64,000 bases of DNA from Margaritifera margaritifera (lineage: Eukaryota > Mollusca > Bivalvia > Unionida > Margaritiferidae), in the NCBI GenBank assembly GCA_029931535.1, contig JAQPZY010001405.1, positions 248,001 to 312,000 on the forward strand, read 5' to 3'. Position 1 is the stretch's first letter, and each line of letters opens with the position of its first letter. Under the pieces are notes generated by a model, which saw only the letters and a list, made by a program, of their open reading frames with translations, did no database searches and was not told the origin of the DNA. Positions 9,985 to 21,844 of this stretch are shown here, in pieces. The translations under genes were made by a program, and so were the position numbers.

Positions 9985-11135
9985 TACAATAATTGGTTCT
10001 GTAGGGCCTTAAAAAGAGGAACTTGTATTGGGAAACCAAAGTTAGAAGAAGATGGGGATTCTGGGGCCATGACTCTTCTAAACGATGATGTGGAATATTT
10101 GAAATCTAACTCATCCAAGGCCTCGTGAATATAAGCAACATCCGATGTAAAAAATATGAAGCTGACTGACAAGGACAATAGCTGTGTCCAAAATGGCATA
10201 GACAAGACAAAACCAATAAAGGACACATCTAGGTTTAAGAAACAATGTCACTTCAAATTTCATCAGAATATGTTGAATGATTTTTGAGCAACATCCCATG
10301 TAAAGATCTACGCTGATTGACAACTGCTCTGTCCAAAATGGTGTAGATGAGACAAAATCCATAAAAGTCACATCTACATCTAAGAGACAACGTTTTTACC
10401 AAATTCCATCAGAATATGTTGAACGGTTCTTGAGCCATGCCGACTGCAAGCAATATTCCAAGTTTCCATGCGAAGACAGGACTTTACTTCACAAGGGCCA
10501 TAACTCTGTCCAAAAATTGAGATGACAAGACTAAACCCATAAAAGGCACATGTAAGTTTATGAGACAATGTTCATACCCATACGAGACACATGTAAGTTT
10601 ATGAGACAATGTTCATACCCATACGAGACACATGTAAGTTTATGAGACAATGTTCACACCCATACGAGACACATGTAAGTTTATGAGACAATGTTCATAC
10701 CAAATTTCATCAGAATATGTAAAATGGTTCTAGAGTTATACCAGTTACAAGCAACATCCCACGTGAAAACATGAAGTTAATTGTCAAGGGCTGTAACTCT
10801 ATCCAAAGTGGGGCTGACAGGACATAGCCCATAAAAGGCACATCTAGATCTGTAAGACAATGTACACACCACACTTTCAGATATACTGAAGGTTCCTGAT
10901 CTATGCTCGTTGCAAGGATCTGCTGTAATGGAGATTTAAAAGTGATGGAAAAAGGGCAATAATGGTCAAAATTGGATCCTGAAAGACAAAAACTGTACAA
11001 GGCTCATTTACGTATATTAGACAATTCACGTACCAACTTGCATCCAATTACATGTAAGAGTTGCTAAGCTTTGGTGGTTAAAATCATTATGAACAGATGT
11101 GCAGATGGATTGATGGATGGATAGAAAAGGTGATT
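9985..11135 (+). repeat. Dispersed repeat with 'ccaaaatgg...gacaagacaaaacc' monomers
   Basis: The head (gtagggccttaaaaagagga, gttagaagaagatgggg, ccatgactcttctaaacgat) matches the head of the element at 40080-41330. The body then switches to a different monomer of about 150 bp (caagggccataactctgtcc, agacaaaacccataaaagg, caaatttcatcagaatatgt). The tail has a gatggattgatggatggata run. The two elements share one end but not the body, which suggests modular exchange. Confidence 0.65.
10548..10710 (+). repeat. 41-bp tandem repeat, 4 units
   Basis: Four near-identical copies of a unit containing acatgtaagtttatgagaca and atgttcatacccatacgag start at 10548, 10589, 10630 and 10671. The array is a local expansion inside one monomer of the surrounding element, and the near identity suggests it is recent. 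Confidence 0.9.
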
Positions 11136-11971
11136 ACTGTGGAGCTAATGCATTTCGATGCTAGGCACTAAAAATAAACACTTGAATAGGAATGGTTTCA
11201 TACACAAGGAGCAAAACTTAGATAACAACATGTAAAAGAAAATCGACAATAAGTAATTGTATTTTTCTACAAATGAACATCTTGGTTAAACTCCACCTTC
11301 CAGTAGTGGCATATATAAAAAAAACAACCAGAAATGCATCCTTGGAATATGGATTAACTACCACAGTGCCTAAAAACTGACCTTTAATGCAAAAGTTGAC
11401 AAAGTGTGATGTATGGATGGAGGGAAAGAGGCAGAGCTATATGCCCTACCACTGTCACAGTGGGGAAAAAAATAAATGTCATTGTAAATGTAACATGAAA
11501 TTTTATACAAATACCTTAGTTATATTCATAATATTATGCCATCTAATCAACACATGTAACTGTATTCAAGCATGGATATACATAAAAGCTAATTTACCTT
11601 CATTTAAAATCAGTAAAGAAAACAAATTTCCTTCCTCGCATCAATTTTGTTCACAATATTTAATATAAGGAAGGTATGTCTTACTCATGAAAATAGTTTT
11701 TTTGTTGTTGTACAAAACAGAGAAATGTCAGTAACAAACTGAGGACAGTACAGTTATATATCTGGTACAAAAGATAACCAATTCATCTGTCAATTAATAA
11801 TACGCTTTTCTGACCATCAAGACTGACTTTATGTCAAAAAGGCATAATTGCAGTATAATCAGGAATAATAGACCTGTGAATACATCAGACTCTGCTCTAT
11901 ATAGTGTCCTATATTCTTTTGACACTTGTAAAAGTTAATACAACTACAAACGCTTTCAAGGTGAAACAACT
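11136..11971. other. Unassigned AT-rich sequence
   Basis: No supported gene is visible. The open frame at 11387-11668 has no recognisable motif and ordinary AT-rich codon use. Confidence 0.35.
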
Positions 11972-12172
11972 GCCATATATACTCACTTACAAGTTGGGTC
12001 CAACTGTAAACAACATAGACCCTAATCTGCTGTCGCATAATGCACTGGTAGATCAGGGTCTATGTTATTTGTTCTACATATTATTCCTAACAAACTGCAT
12101 ACACCCAGATCTGCCACATTATGCAATGGCAGATATGCAGTTGGATCCGACTTATAAATGAGTATATATGGT
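11972..12172 (+). mobile_element. Double-hairpin TIR element, copy 1
   Basis: The ends are ccatatatactcacttac and gagtatatatgg, flanked by TG and TA. Between them lie two palindromes: one with acatagaccctaatctgct and agatcagggtctatgtt arms, and a second, shortened one with actgcatacacccagatctg. This is the '+' order (the acatagaccctgatc hairpin first). It carries no coding sequence; minus-strand ORFs such as 12022-12225 are by-products. Confidence 0.8.
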
Positions 12173-12322
12173 AGCTGCATTTGTTTTTGGCATTCTTGGA
12201 AGCTGATCATAGCAAATCCAGCCATCAGTAAAATATATCCACCTTCTTTTTGTTCACAATAAATTCTCCCTTCACTCGGTGTTTAAAAACAATCATACAT
12301 AAGGTTGATAAGTTAATACAAG

Positions 12323-12560
12323 AGTCCCATGTGGGCTTTATATCTCTCACCTTACTGACATCTGCCTAATAACCAAATACATGACAAGTTGGCCAAGAAA
12401 TTTTAGTCTGTAGGATGCTTTCTGTAGAAATTTCCTCCAATGCTGTTGACTGCACATGTTATAAAAACAACTGTTTCAGGGTTTCTCTATTTTTGGTATC
12501 TTCATCTGTATTTGATGGCATATCAGCATCATTTGCCTAATATTGAAAGTTTTTTAGATA
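12323..12560 (+). repeat. 5' part of a 'CTCACCT-ended' dispersed repeat
   Basis: It matches the head of the element at 19708-20513 (cccatgtgggctttatatct, then ctcaccttactgacatctgc, tccaatgctgttgactgca, gcatcatttgcc). The rest is degraded or absent downstream. Confidence 0.55.
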
Positions 12561-13076
12561 AAGCTGTTTATATGTTTCTCTAGTACCATAATTTACAGTG
12601 ATAAAGCCACTTAGGGTACAGACTGCATGAGCCATTTTTAAAACAAATTAAGAAAAAAGAACATGTTGGCCAGAGCTGTAGTATCACTGCTTATATGGGC
12701 TTGGATAACCCTACAAGTAGGCCTAAAACTTCATGACCACTCCATGATAGATGTACTTTAAACAAGCCAATTTGTGTTGGGTGCAGCCATTAAAAGATCT
12801 ATATCTATTTACGAGTGTATTTGCAGTGCAATGAATTAATCGCAATTTATAAGTCGAGTTAAGTAAACAACAATATGTGTTTTTCTTTTTAATGAGTGAC
12901 CTGGAGTTGATATGTCAGGTTGCCTCCCTCTATAATTTGTTATAACCAATCAAATTCCATGAATGGAGACAATTTTGTGAGTGTATGCTCGATTAGCTTG
13001 TCAATTTTACAAGAGTGAATCATCAAAAGATCAGCAATGTTTCACAAACGGACTTTTTTTTTATTCATTAGATGTT
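12561..13076. other. Unassigned sequence
   Basis: AT-rich; no gene or array that I can support. Confidence 0.35.
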
Positions 13077-13295
13077 ACCATCTATACCCGCGTATAATCC
13101 GATATCAACTGCAAACTGCATAGATCCAGATCTGCTGTCACATAATGCGCTGGCAGATCTGGATCTATGCAGTTTGTAAGGACTAATCCGTAGAACAAAC
13201 AAAACAGACCCTGATCTACCAATGCATTATGCGATGGCAGATCAGGGTCTATGTTGTTTGCATTTGGACCAAGCTTATACATGAGTATATACGGT
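13077..13295 (-). mobile_element. Double-hairpin TIR element, copy 2
   Basis: The ends are accatctatacccgcg and gagtatatacggt. The order is reversed (the actgcatagatccagatc hairpin first, the acagaccctgatct hairpin second). In the first hairpin the arms read agatccagatctgc and gcagatctggatct: relative to other copies both arms have changed so that pairing is kept. Confidence 0.85.
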
Positions 13296-13299
13296 GTTC

Positions 13300-13887
13300 A
13301 TGGGACATTTTGTGGAAAAAAATAATGGACATATCTGGCAAAACTTATGGTAATGTAGCCATATTTGATGGTGGTTTGGCAACATTTGTATAAATCTGAA
13401 AGGCCTTGAAGGTAGGATGTTTTCTGGAATTGTCAAGGGCCACAGTACTATCCAAAATGGAGTTGACAAGACAAAACCCATAAAAGGCACATAATAACAC
13501 TGTTCTGCAGTTTGGTAAAATGAAATCAGTATTTTCATCATTTGATAAATAGAATCTTACATCTGTTCTCGTTTCAAATGAAAGTTATGAAATTCATAAA
13601 ATAATTCAATCTTTTACCCACCAAAGATAGAAATTATTTGACTTTTGCTCCATAAATTTCATTTGAAATGAGCACTCATTTAAGATCCTCGATGTGTACA
13701 AAAAGTAGCATGCCGTCTTAAATAAATGAGGTGTTCAATGCAGGTTAATAAGAACAAAAGACACAAGTTTTGATAATGATTTGTAATGAAAAAATATGCC
13801 AAAGATAACTGCAAAATATACCTGTGTGCATAGGAAATTCTTATCTCATGATAAAAGTGGAGTTGGAAAAGAATTGTTTTGTGAATA
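13300..13887. repeat. Fragment of the 'ccaaaatgg...gacaagac' repeat and flank
   Basis: About 13430-13495 matches the monomer of the 9985-11135 element (caagggccacagtactatcc, gttgacaagacaaaaccc). The remainder to 13887 has nothing recognisable. Confidence 0.45.
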
Positions 13888-14740
13888 CAGTATTCCCTCA
13901 TTATAATGCTGTCCATGGAAGCCATGGAGTATATTGCCATATAGTGATACTATCTTATAATGAAGTACATGTTACATTGCTATCTCATTATAATGCTGTC
14001 CATAGGAGTCAGAGTATACTGCCTTATAGTGAGACTGCCTTATAATAAAGTACATAATACAGTACTCCCTCATTATAATGCTGTCCACGGGAGTCAGAGT
14101 ATACTGCCTTATAGTCAGATTACCTTATAATAAAGTACACAATACAGTACTCCCTCATTATAATGCTGTCCATATGAGTCAGAGTATACTGCCTTATAGT
14201 CAGGTTACCTTATAATACAGTACATAATACAGTACTCCCTCATTATAATACTGTCCATATGAGTCAGAGTATACTGCCTTATAGTGAGATTACCTTATAA
14301 TAAAGTACATAATACAGTACTCCCTCATTATAATACTGTCCATATGAGTCAGAGTATACTGCATTATAGTGAGATTACCTTATAATAAAGTACATAATAC
14401 AGTACTCCCTCTTTATAATACTGTCCATATGAGTCAGAGTATACTGCCTCATAGTGAGATTACCTTATAATAAAGTACATGATACAGTACTCCCTCATTA
14501 TAATACTGTCCATATGAGTCAGAGTATACTGCCTTCTAGTGAGATTACCTTATAATAAAGTACATAATACAGTGATCCCTCATTATAATACTGTCCATGG
14601 GAGCCATAGAGTATACTGCCTTATAGTGAAGTACATGACACACAATTTTACTACCACTTAATGAAATGGGATCCATGACCATATTCACCTTACAACAGGA
14701 ACTGTGTTATAATGAAGGGCATTATTGTGAGTGAGTACTG
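13888..14740 (+). mobile_element. TA-flanked inverted-repeat element (pogo/Tigger-like MITE)
   Basis: The left end is TA|CAGTATTCCCTCATTATAA and the right end, read inward, is TA|CAGTACTCACTCACAATAA. CAGT ends with TA target duplications are typical of Tc1/mariner and pogo-type elements. There is no transposase, so it is non-autonomous. The body consists almost wholly of an 85-bp tandem array derived from its own end sequence. Confidence 0.65.
13893..14640 (+). repeat. 85-bp tandem repeat, about 9 units
   Basis: The string ctgtcca recurs at 13909, 13996, 14081, 14166, 14251, 14336, 14421, 14506 and 14591, an 85-bp period after the first. The unit contains gtacataatacagtactccc, tcattataatactgtcca and gagtcagagtatactgcctt. 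Because each unit repeats the element's terminal cagtactccctcattataa, the array is a chain of internal copies of the left terminal repeat. Confidence 0.92.
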
Positions 14741-14742
14741 TA

Positions 14743-16179
14743 TATGAAAGAAGAAAAAAATTGCATCAAAGATTACATGAGATCAAAGACATGTAAGAAT
14801 ATCAGAAAAAATAGTTGAAACTGTCGCATACCAGTATTATAGGAAATAATATCTTCAGTTTATGCTATAGCCGTAACACAGTAAATATTATAAACAGCTG
14901 TTGACACCTAGTGTCACATCATTTTTCTCTCTTTAACAAGTAAATAATTGACTTCATTCAAGCAAGAAAGTCAGTATTTTGAAAGTCAAAGCATGACATT
15001 CAATTTTGAAAGTCAAATAAATAATTGCATAGGCATAAAACTCATTTTGTCATTTGTTGACTCTATTTTAAAAATAAAATGAAAACATGTCATTTATATC
15101 TAGAGAAAAAAACACATGAATTCTGCTATATTTAAGGATGTACATTTTCATAGTTTTGCAAAAAATTACATTTTAATTCATGGATATGCCTCTTACGGGG
15201 AGAGGAAGATTGGGGGGTGGGGGAGGGATGGGGTGGTGTGTGAAGGCAATTGACCTCACAGATGGCTCATTTGTTCATTTTGGTCTTTACATTCATGGTT
15301 TGTAGCAATCTTGAAATCCAGTGCTATGCCAGGAATAAAGACGAATTCTCCATAACAGGCTGACCAAAAGATATTTCTATTTTCCATATTCTTTTCATAC
15401 AAAGTCAAAAATCAGACTGAAAACTTTATGATCAAAAGGTCAACAAATTCACTAGAACAATTGCAATGACCCACCATCACAAATCCCATTGCTTTTCCAC
15501 CACATATTCCAACCCAGTCCCAGTACTCACCCCAATACCAAAACACTGACCCATGGGTCATGATGCAAAACCTAGCACATGTATATTTTATTGCTATGAC
15601 TGCATATATAACAATTTGTTGGAAAATATTTGAAAATGTCTTTGCAATTATTTTTTTTTTTTACATTTTACCTTTGACTCCCTTCCAGAGACCTTTTGGG
15701 TTTAATCCAAAGATGACACCCCTCTTGTAGATGATCACCACACTGGCAACATAACTACAAAGTTTCATGAATTTCCACTAAGCTGTTTACGAGGGGATGT
15801 GGCAATGTACAGACAGATGAATGGACAGTGGAGGATATCAAAACAAATAAAAAAATGTCATCAGAAAACATTTTCAAACTAATTGCAACTGTGACACAAC
15901 TGACCTACAGATTACACAAGAAGTACTTCTGGTTCATTGCTATGTACTGTATATCTATACTTATAAAATATCTATAGAACTGGACAGTTATATACATATT
16001 TTAAAAAATCCACTTAAATGCATCCTAACCCAAATGGGTGAAAACTATAGTTACTGTAGTTGATACATTTTGATTTGGCTTTTATGATCAATCATTTGTA
16101 CAAAAATTTCTCAAAATTTAAAATGAATACTGTGAACAGTAGATGCCTGCCCTATGTTTAATAGTCTTCTATGTAGGCA
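14743..16179. other. Unassigned AT-rich sequence
   Basis: No gene is visible. A purine-rich patch (15195-15240, ggggagaggaagattggggg) and a poly-T run near 15650 are the only notable compositions. About 15690-15830 (agtttcatgaatttccacta, acagacagatgaatggacag) looks like the tail of a dispersed repeat. Confidence 0.35.
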
Positions 16180-17545
16180 CTAGTATGGCATGGATGACTT
16201 GGGAGATGACTGACCAAGGGGTTTCAATGACCTCAACCTTTGGTCAAGGTATGTAATCTTGAAATAAACTTAATGTGCAAAAACCATTATTTTCTTATAA
16301 GACTTACCATGACCATGACCTCTGTCCTTTAGACCCCAGAATCTGCTGGTTTCTTTATTAACTTAAGTGCAAGCCATCCACACAGTTTGGTCAAGGAACT
16401 TACTGTAGAACAAAAGTTATTCTGTAAAACTCATTTTTTTTTAGCCACAATGACCTTGACCATTGCCCTTTTGCCCCAAAATCAACATGCCTCTTCCATA
16501 CCTTAAGCACAAGCCCTAAGCAAACTATGGTCAAGTTACTGTACTAACGTTATTGAACAAAACACATTTTTTTTCATTTAATGTGACCTTGACCTTTGAC
16601 CCCAAAGTAAATAGGCTTCTTTCGTACCAAACGTACAAGTCAGCCAAAAACTTTGGTGAAGGTACGTGGTGGATAAATGAAATTCATGTGCAGAAACCAT
16701 TTTTCTTCTGTCAGTCACAGTGACTATGACCTGTGACCTTTTTACCCCAATATTGCTGAGCTTTTTCCTGACCCCATGTGCAAGCCATCCACAAGGTTTG
16801 GTCCAGGTAAATGATGTAGAACTAAATGTTATTGTACAGAAACCATTTTTGCTTAATTTCAGTCATAGTGACCTTGACCTTTGGACCTTCAAATTGATAG
16901 CCTTCTTCCTTATCCCAAGTGGAAGCTATCCACAAAGACTGGTCCAGGTATGTGATGTAGAACTAATGTTATTGTGCAGAAACCATCTGTCTTCTTTCAG
17001 TCACAGTGACCTTGACCTTTGACCTCAAAACTGAAAGGGTTCTTGCTAACCCAAGTGCAGGTCATCCTAAAGAGTTTGGTCCAGGTAAATAATGCAGAAC
17101 TAATGTTATTGTGCACAAATGATGTTTCTTCTTTCAGTCAAAGTGACTCTGACTTTTGACCCCAACATTGATGGGCTTCTTCAGTACCCCAAGTGCAAGC
17201 TATCCGCAAAGATTGGTCCAGGTGTGTGATGTAGAAGTAGTATTATTGTGCATGCCCATTTGTCTTCTTTCAGTCACAGTCACTTTGACTTGTGACTTTC
17301 TGACCCCAAAATTAGTAGGGTTCTTCCTCACCCCAAGTGAAAGGCATCCACACAAATTGGTAACTATTGATGGTGGAGAACTTGAGTTTCAGTAACAGTG
17401 ACCTTGACATTTTACCTTTTGATCCCAAAATCAATAGGGTTCCTTTTTATCCCAAGTGCTGTAGATGGTGGAGAACTTGAGTAATTGTGCAGAAACTAAA
17501 TTGGTAACAGACAGATGGATGGATGGAAGGAAAATATAACATAAT
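16180..17545 (+). repeat. Dispersed tandem-monomer repeat with nuclear-receptor-like half-sites
   Basis: About eight to nine monomers of roughly 132-148 bp share the words cagtcacagtgacc, ttgacctttgacc, accccaaaat, caagtgcaagccatcc and aaagtttggtc. The tail reads acagacagatggatggatgg. The segment at 17007-17025 is TGACCTTGACCTTTGACCT, three AGGTCA-type half-sites in tandem. The same family recurs at 36090-37050 and 51420-52440. ORFs across it (16720-17022, 17156-17395) are not genes. Confidence 0.8.
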
Positions 17546-18151
17546 ATGTTTTGCTTTATGGCAATTGTAGAACAAGAGGCATACCATCATATGCATTCAA
17601 TAATCTGTCACATGCATTTACATGTGGGAAAAATCCTGCAATTTATAATATTTGATGAAGAGACTGACATTGCAAGACATACTGGAGTAACAAGGAAGGA
17701 AAAAAAGGAATAAATTGTGATTGATTAACTAATCAATTAATTAATTAAACACAAAAGTACAAGATCATGAATCATTATGTATTTTCAATCTTCAATTAAA
17801 ATTTGGATATATATTAAACAATCATCTAAACACATTTTGTAATGTATCATAATCAAAAGAAAAAAACTAAAATAACATGTTTACATGTGTATATTAAAAT
17901 TAAAATAATTTGACACAAAAATAAAGTAACTCTGGCAATTGTCAGGATCGTTTTGTATACAATGCAAGGAAAGAAAACAATGTCAAATTTATTATATAAT
18001 GATTAAATTTAGTCTTAAGAACACAGGAAAAAACACGAATTAAAAGGATTATTAGGGACTGATGATAGGCGGTCGATCTATCCATATAAATATTATTGTA
18101 GAAGTTTACAATCCATGTGTTCCATTTCTTTATTCCCTTTATTTCATTATT
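17546..18151. other. Unassigned AT-rich sequence
   Basis: No supported feature. Confidence 0.35.
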
Positions 18152-18309
18152 CACATAATGCGCCAGCAGATCAGGGTCTATGTTGTTTGTTCTACTGATT
18201 AGCTCTTACAAACTGCATTGACCCAGATCTGCTGGCACATTATGCGACAGCAGATCTGGATCAATGCAGTTTGCAGTTGGTATTGGGTTATACGCGAGTA
18301 TATATGGTA
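18152..18309 (+). mobile_element. Double-hairpin TIR element, copy 3 (5'-truncated)
   Basis: The copy begins abruptly at cacataatgcgccagcag, the apex of the first hairpin, and lacks the left arm and left terminal repeat. The second hairpin is intact (cattgacccagatctgctgg and agcagatctggatcaatg) and the right end gcgagtatatatgg is present. The CATTGA and TCAATG pair differs from the CATAGA and TCTATG of other copies on both arms. Confidence 0.8.
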
Positions 18310-18554
18310 TATGTCATCTAAACGGGTATGGACACCCCTCAGATTCCCACTTTTCCAGACACTGGTCAACATATTTTTTATTTTTCTTCCCCGAGAGATC
18401 CAAAACAGACAATAATGTCATTATCTCAATATGCAATTTGTTATATGTTTTTATGAGGTAATGCAGTAGTAACAGGCATTTCATGCTGAATAAGTGTATT
18501 TCATAATGACCTAATACTAACTAAACCCATCAAAACTAAATAGGGGAGTTGCAT

Positions 18555-18715
18555 TTGTTCAGTTGGTAGTGTTGCAATTGTAACCCAAGGGATATGGATT
18601 TGGCATCCACTCAGGCCAGCCTGGGTTGGCTGCTTGTTATGTCCTTGGGAAAGGTACCCAACTCCCATTTTCTCAGCATCATATAGCCAATAATGTCTTA
18701 AAGTACCATAAAAAA
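18555..18715 (+). mobile_element. tRNA-derived SINE
   Basis: The head has an A-box-like TTCAGTTGGTAGTG and a degenerate B-box (GGATTTGGCATCC). The body follows with tatgtccttgggaaaggtac, the conserved SINE motif also seen on the minus strand at 4480-4665. It ends in a short poly-A run (aaaaaaaaag, about 18710-18720). There is no sign of a functional tRNA fold. Confidence 0.65.
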
Positions 18716-18721
18716 AAAAGA

Positions 18722-19350
18722 AAAACCTAAATAAATTTCAATGAAACATGCTGAAAAGATATATGTAATCAAATACATAAGGTAAACTTTAAGATTCTGC
18801 CCATTTTTGGCATCATTTGATCTGAATAAAAAATAACAGGATGTAGTAAATGTAGAATATGTAATAAAACTGCATGTTTTGTTCACAATAATATGTACCA
18901 TACCCTAATTTTTGTTCCTGTAGATCTAAAGGTTATTTTATCACCATAAGAACATGGAACACCTCACAAATTACCTGGAAATAATGGTTATACAAGTTTC
19001 TATTTTCTGTCATATAAATAAATACATGTACTTCCAAATTAGAAAAAATGCAATGGTGTCTTTACATTTATAATATCTGAATGCTGGGTTTGAAGGATAA
19101 GCCTAACCATATACAAGGAAAGAGAACATCGACAGACAAATACAAAATGTCTCTTCAAAATGTAATGCTAAATATATGTGAAACAAATATTTTAAAATGT
19201 TTGATTGGCCTCATATTAACTCAGAGTAATGGTTGTATATAGAGAAATCTTGAGTGTTTTGATACATATAAAATTATGCAAATATGTAAATGTTAAAAGA
19301 AAACATTAAACAAAATATGAAACTTTAGAGGTAACTACATCATTCTTAAG
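18722..19350. other. Unassigned AT-rich sequence
   Basis: No supported feature. Confidence 0.35.
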
Positions 19351-19560
19351 TACCATAAATACTCGTATATAAGTTGGGTCCAATTGCAAACAAGATAGAC
19401 CCTAATCTGCCATGGCTTGATGCTTCAGCAGATTAGGGTCAACATTGTTTATTCTACTGATTAGTCCTAACAAACTGTACAGACCCAAATCAGCCAGTGC
19501 TGGCAGATATGGGTCTATGTTGCTTGCAGTTGGATGAGACTTATACATGAATATATATAT
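19351..19560 (+). mobile_element. Double-hairpin TIR element, copy 4 (diverged)
   Basis: The left end is taccataaatactcgtatat. The first hairpin arms are gaccctaatctgc and gcagattagggtc, a paired change from the usual gaccctgatc and gatcagggtc. The second hairpin is eroded. The right end is degenerate (catgaatatatata). Confidence 0.7.
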
Positions 19561-19699
19561 TAATGTTATCACATAGGTTCCGTGAAACTCTGTGTCTCAC
19601 TTGTGACCAATGCAATAATTCATTTTACTTGCAAATCTTGAACACAAAACCTTAATCTGAATCTTTATGTTTACAAAGTGAAATGTATATCTCTCCTAG

Positions 19700-20515
19700 C
19701 TATCACAAGTGAGACTAAAGGCCCAAGTGGGCCTGAGATCACTCACCTGTCTGACATCTTCATAATATCCAAGTGCACGAGCAGTTGGCCATGACATCTG
19801 GGTCAGCATGAAGCTATCTGCAGAAATTCTTCCGATGCTGTTGACTGCATATGTTATAAACATGACTGTGTCAAGGTTTCTCTCTTTTTTTTGTATCTTC
19901 ATTTGTATATTATGGCACATTAGCAGCATTTCTTCTATACTGAAAGTCCTCAATGCCAGGATGCTTTCAGTCACATGTGGTCCAATTCTGTTGAGTGGTT
20001 TTTGAGAAGTAATTTAAAGTTTTTTATATTTTTTATAATGGTGATCATATTGGATGGTGGATTGGCATAATTTGTATAAATTTGAAAATTCTGACAAGTA
20101 GTTTTTGTCAAAAAGTCATTTGAAAGTTTTTCTATTTTTCAGTAATGATGGCCATATTTGTTGGCGAAAATGCATCATCTGTATAAATAAAAAATCCCTT
20201 CATATCAGAATCAATTTTGTCAAACCTGGTCAATTTCTGCTTAGCAGCTTTTGAGAAAAAGTTGTTTAAAGGTTTTTCTATTTAAAGTAATGCTGACCAT
20301 ATTTGCTGGAAGATTGGTATCATTTGTAGAAACATGAAACCCTTCAAGTCAAGATACCCTCTGGCTAAATTTTTTGAAATTTGTCCAGTGGTTTCTGAGA
20401 AGTAGTTGAAAATAACAAATGTGAATGGACAACAGACAGAAGAATGGATGACATATGATGGATGCAAGAACCATGCCATAAACTCACTTGGCCCTACAGT
20501 CAGGTGAGCTAAAAA
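19700..20515 (+). repeat. Dispersed repeat with outward CTCACCTG / CAGGTGAG ends
   Basis: The head contains ggcccaagtgggcctgagat, then cactcacctgtctgacat. The tail contains aactcacttggccctacagt, then caggtgagctaaaaaa. The body has about four monomers (gatggccatatttg.., atttgtataaattt, gagaagtagtt). The two ends are partial inverted repeats, and each carries a perfect 5' splice-site string facing outward. No coding sequence. Confidence 0.7.
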
Positions 20516-21844
20516 AAAAAAAAGATTTTTTTTTTTATGTTGAATATTTCTTTTACTATGGGGTCTGATTTCACTTTACTTTGATCAAATTAAAAGTCTT
20601 TACATATTTTAAGTATAAATATGATAAAGAACCTGTGCTTCTTGTTCCGTGATTCCAAAACACAAACTCTACATAAATTACAAGTACTTGTAAATCCCAA
20701 TGATAAACTGTTTGTTGCACCCTTTAACTGTGAAATTTAAGAATGTCCTCAAATTAATGACCTGACTGCATGTTCTACAGATTTTAACCTGCAACCACAA
20801 TAAGAATTAACAGTTGTTCCTTTTTGTATGCATCTTGAAAATTCCATTCAATAAGGCTTTGATAACAACAACACCTCTGTGTTGGACTGAACCAGCGACT
20901 CTCCGAGTTACAGTTACCTTTATTAGATTGTAACTCTAGACCACAAGAGTGAATGATGTTTGCATTAAACAGTAAAGAACATTCTCATTGTGAACATAAG
21001 TGCTGCACACAGTGTTGGCATCTTATACTTATTGTGTACATTTTTTACTATATTATACAGTGTAGAATTACCCTCAGGTTACATTCATAGTTACAACAAT
21101 TGCAATTTATATATGGGCCTATGAAATAAGGCCCAGATCCCAGTAACACTGTCCCTGATGTATTTATGGTACATACAACAAAGCTTAAACAAATTTTGTT
21201 TTAAGAAGAATTCTTTACATTTACAAAAAAAATTGGAGTGATAATAATAATAACAGATGTAATCCATTCATGTATGTCCTATTTCAATCAACAATGTCTA
21301 TTTAAGATCGTACATGAGTGTGCATTTCAATATATTCAGACATGAGAGGCAGGAAGATTGAAGAAAGCGGCAATTGGCCGATGGTTGGGAGGCAACTTAG
21401 GCCCCCAAGCAGGGTCCAGGGGCAAGATCCTGGTGGTGGACCCAAGTGGGCAAAGCCCATTCTGCCAAAAATGACTTTCAACAATTGTAAAGTCCAAAAT
21501 CAGTTTTTCCAGAGAATCATTTATCACTGTCACCTCTCGCTCTGTGATAACATAAAACCATTACAGAAAATGCACAAAACTTGCCCTGGAATATTCACCT
21601 TTTTAATGTATTCACTGAGACATTACTGCAGTGTCTTGGAATCTTCACCGGTTATTTAACTCAGATGCTCTAACGAGTTCCACCTAAGCTTAATTGTTAC
21701 ATTCTTTTTATTTCTTTCAATTGAAGATCATCCTTCTTGTTGAGTATTTTCACCATTTGTAGTCTTAATCAATCTGCATTTTGACACAATTAACTCTTTA
21801 GCACCATTCTTGCAAACAATATATCATGTCATGTTAAATACATG
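20516..21844. other. Unassigned sequence with a GC-richer repeat patch
   Basis: This is mostly AT-rich with no gene. About 21390-21445 holds a GC-richer motif (agggtccaggggcaagatcc, tggtggtggaccc) typical of a common molluscan repeat. The ORFs around 21302-21659 overlap it on both strands and show no family resemblance. Confidence 0.4.

Noticed and set aside
16720..17395. ORFs in the half-site repeat
   Set aside because: Same peptide words recur per monomer because the DNA repeats; no start or splice context.
21318..21659. 113-codon ORF in a GC-richer patch
   Set aside because: Overlaps opposite-strand ORFs and a common repeat motif; no family resemblance.
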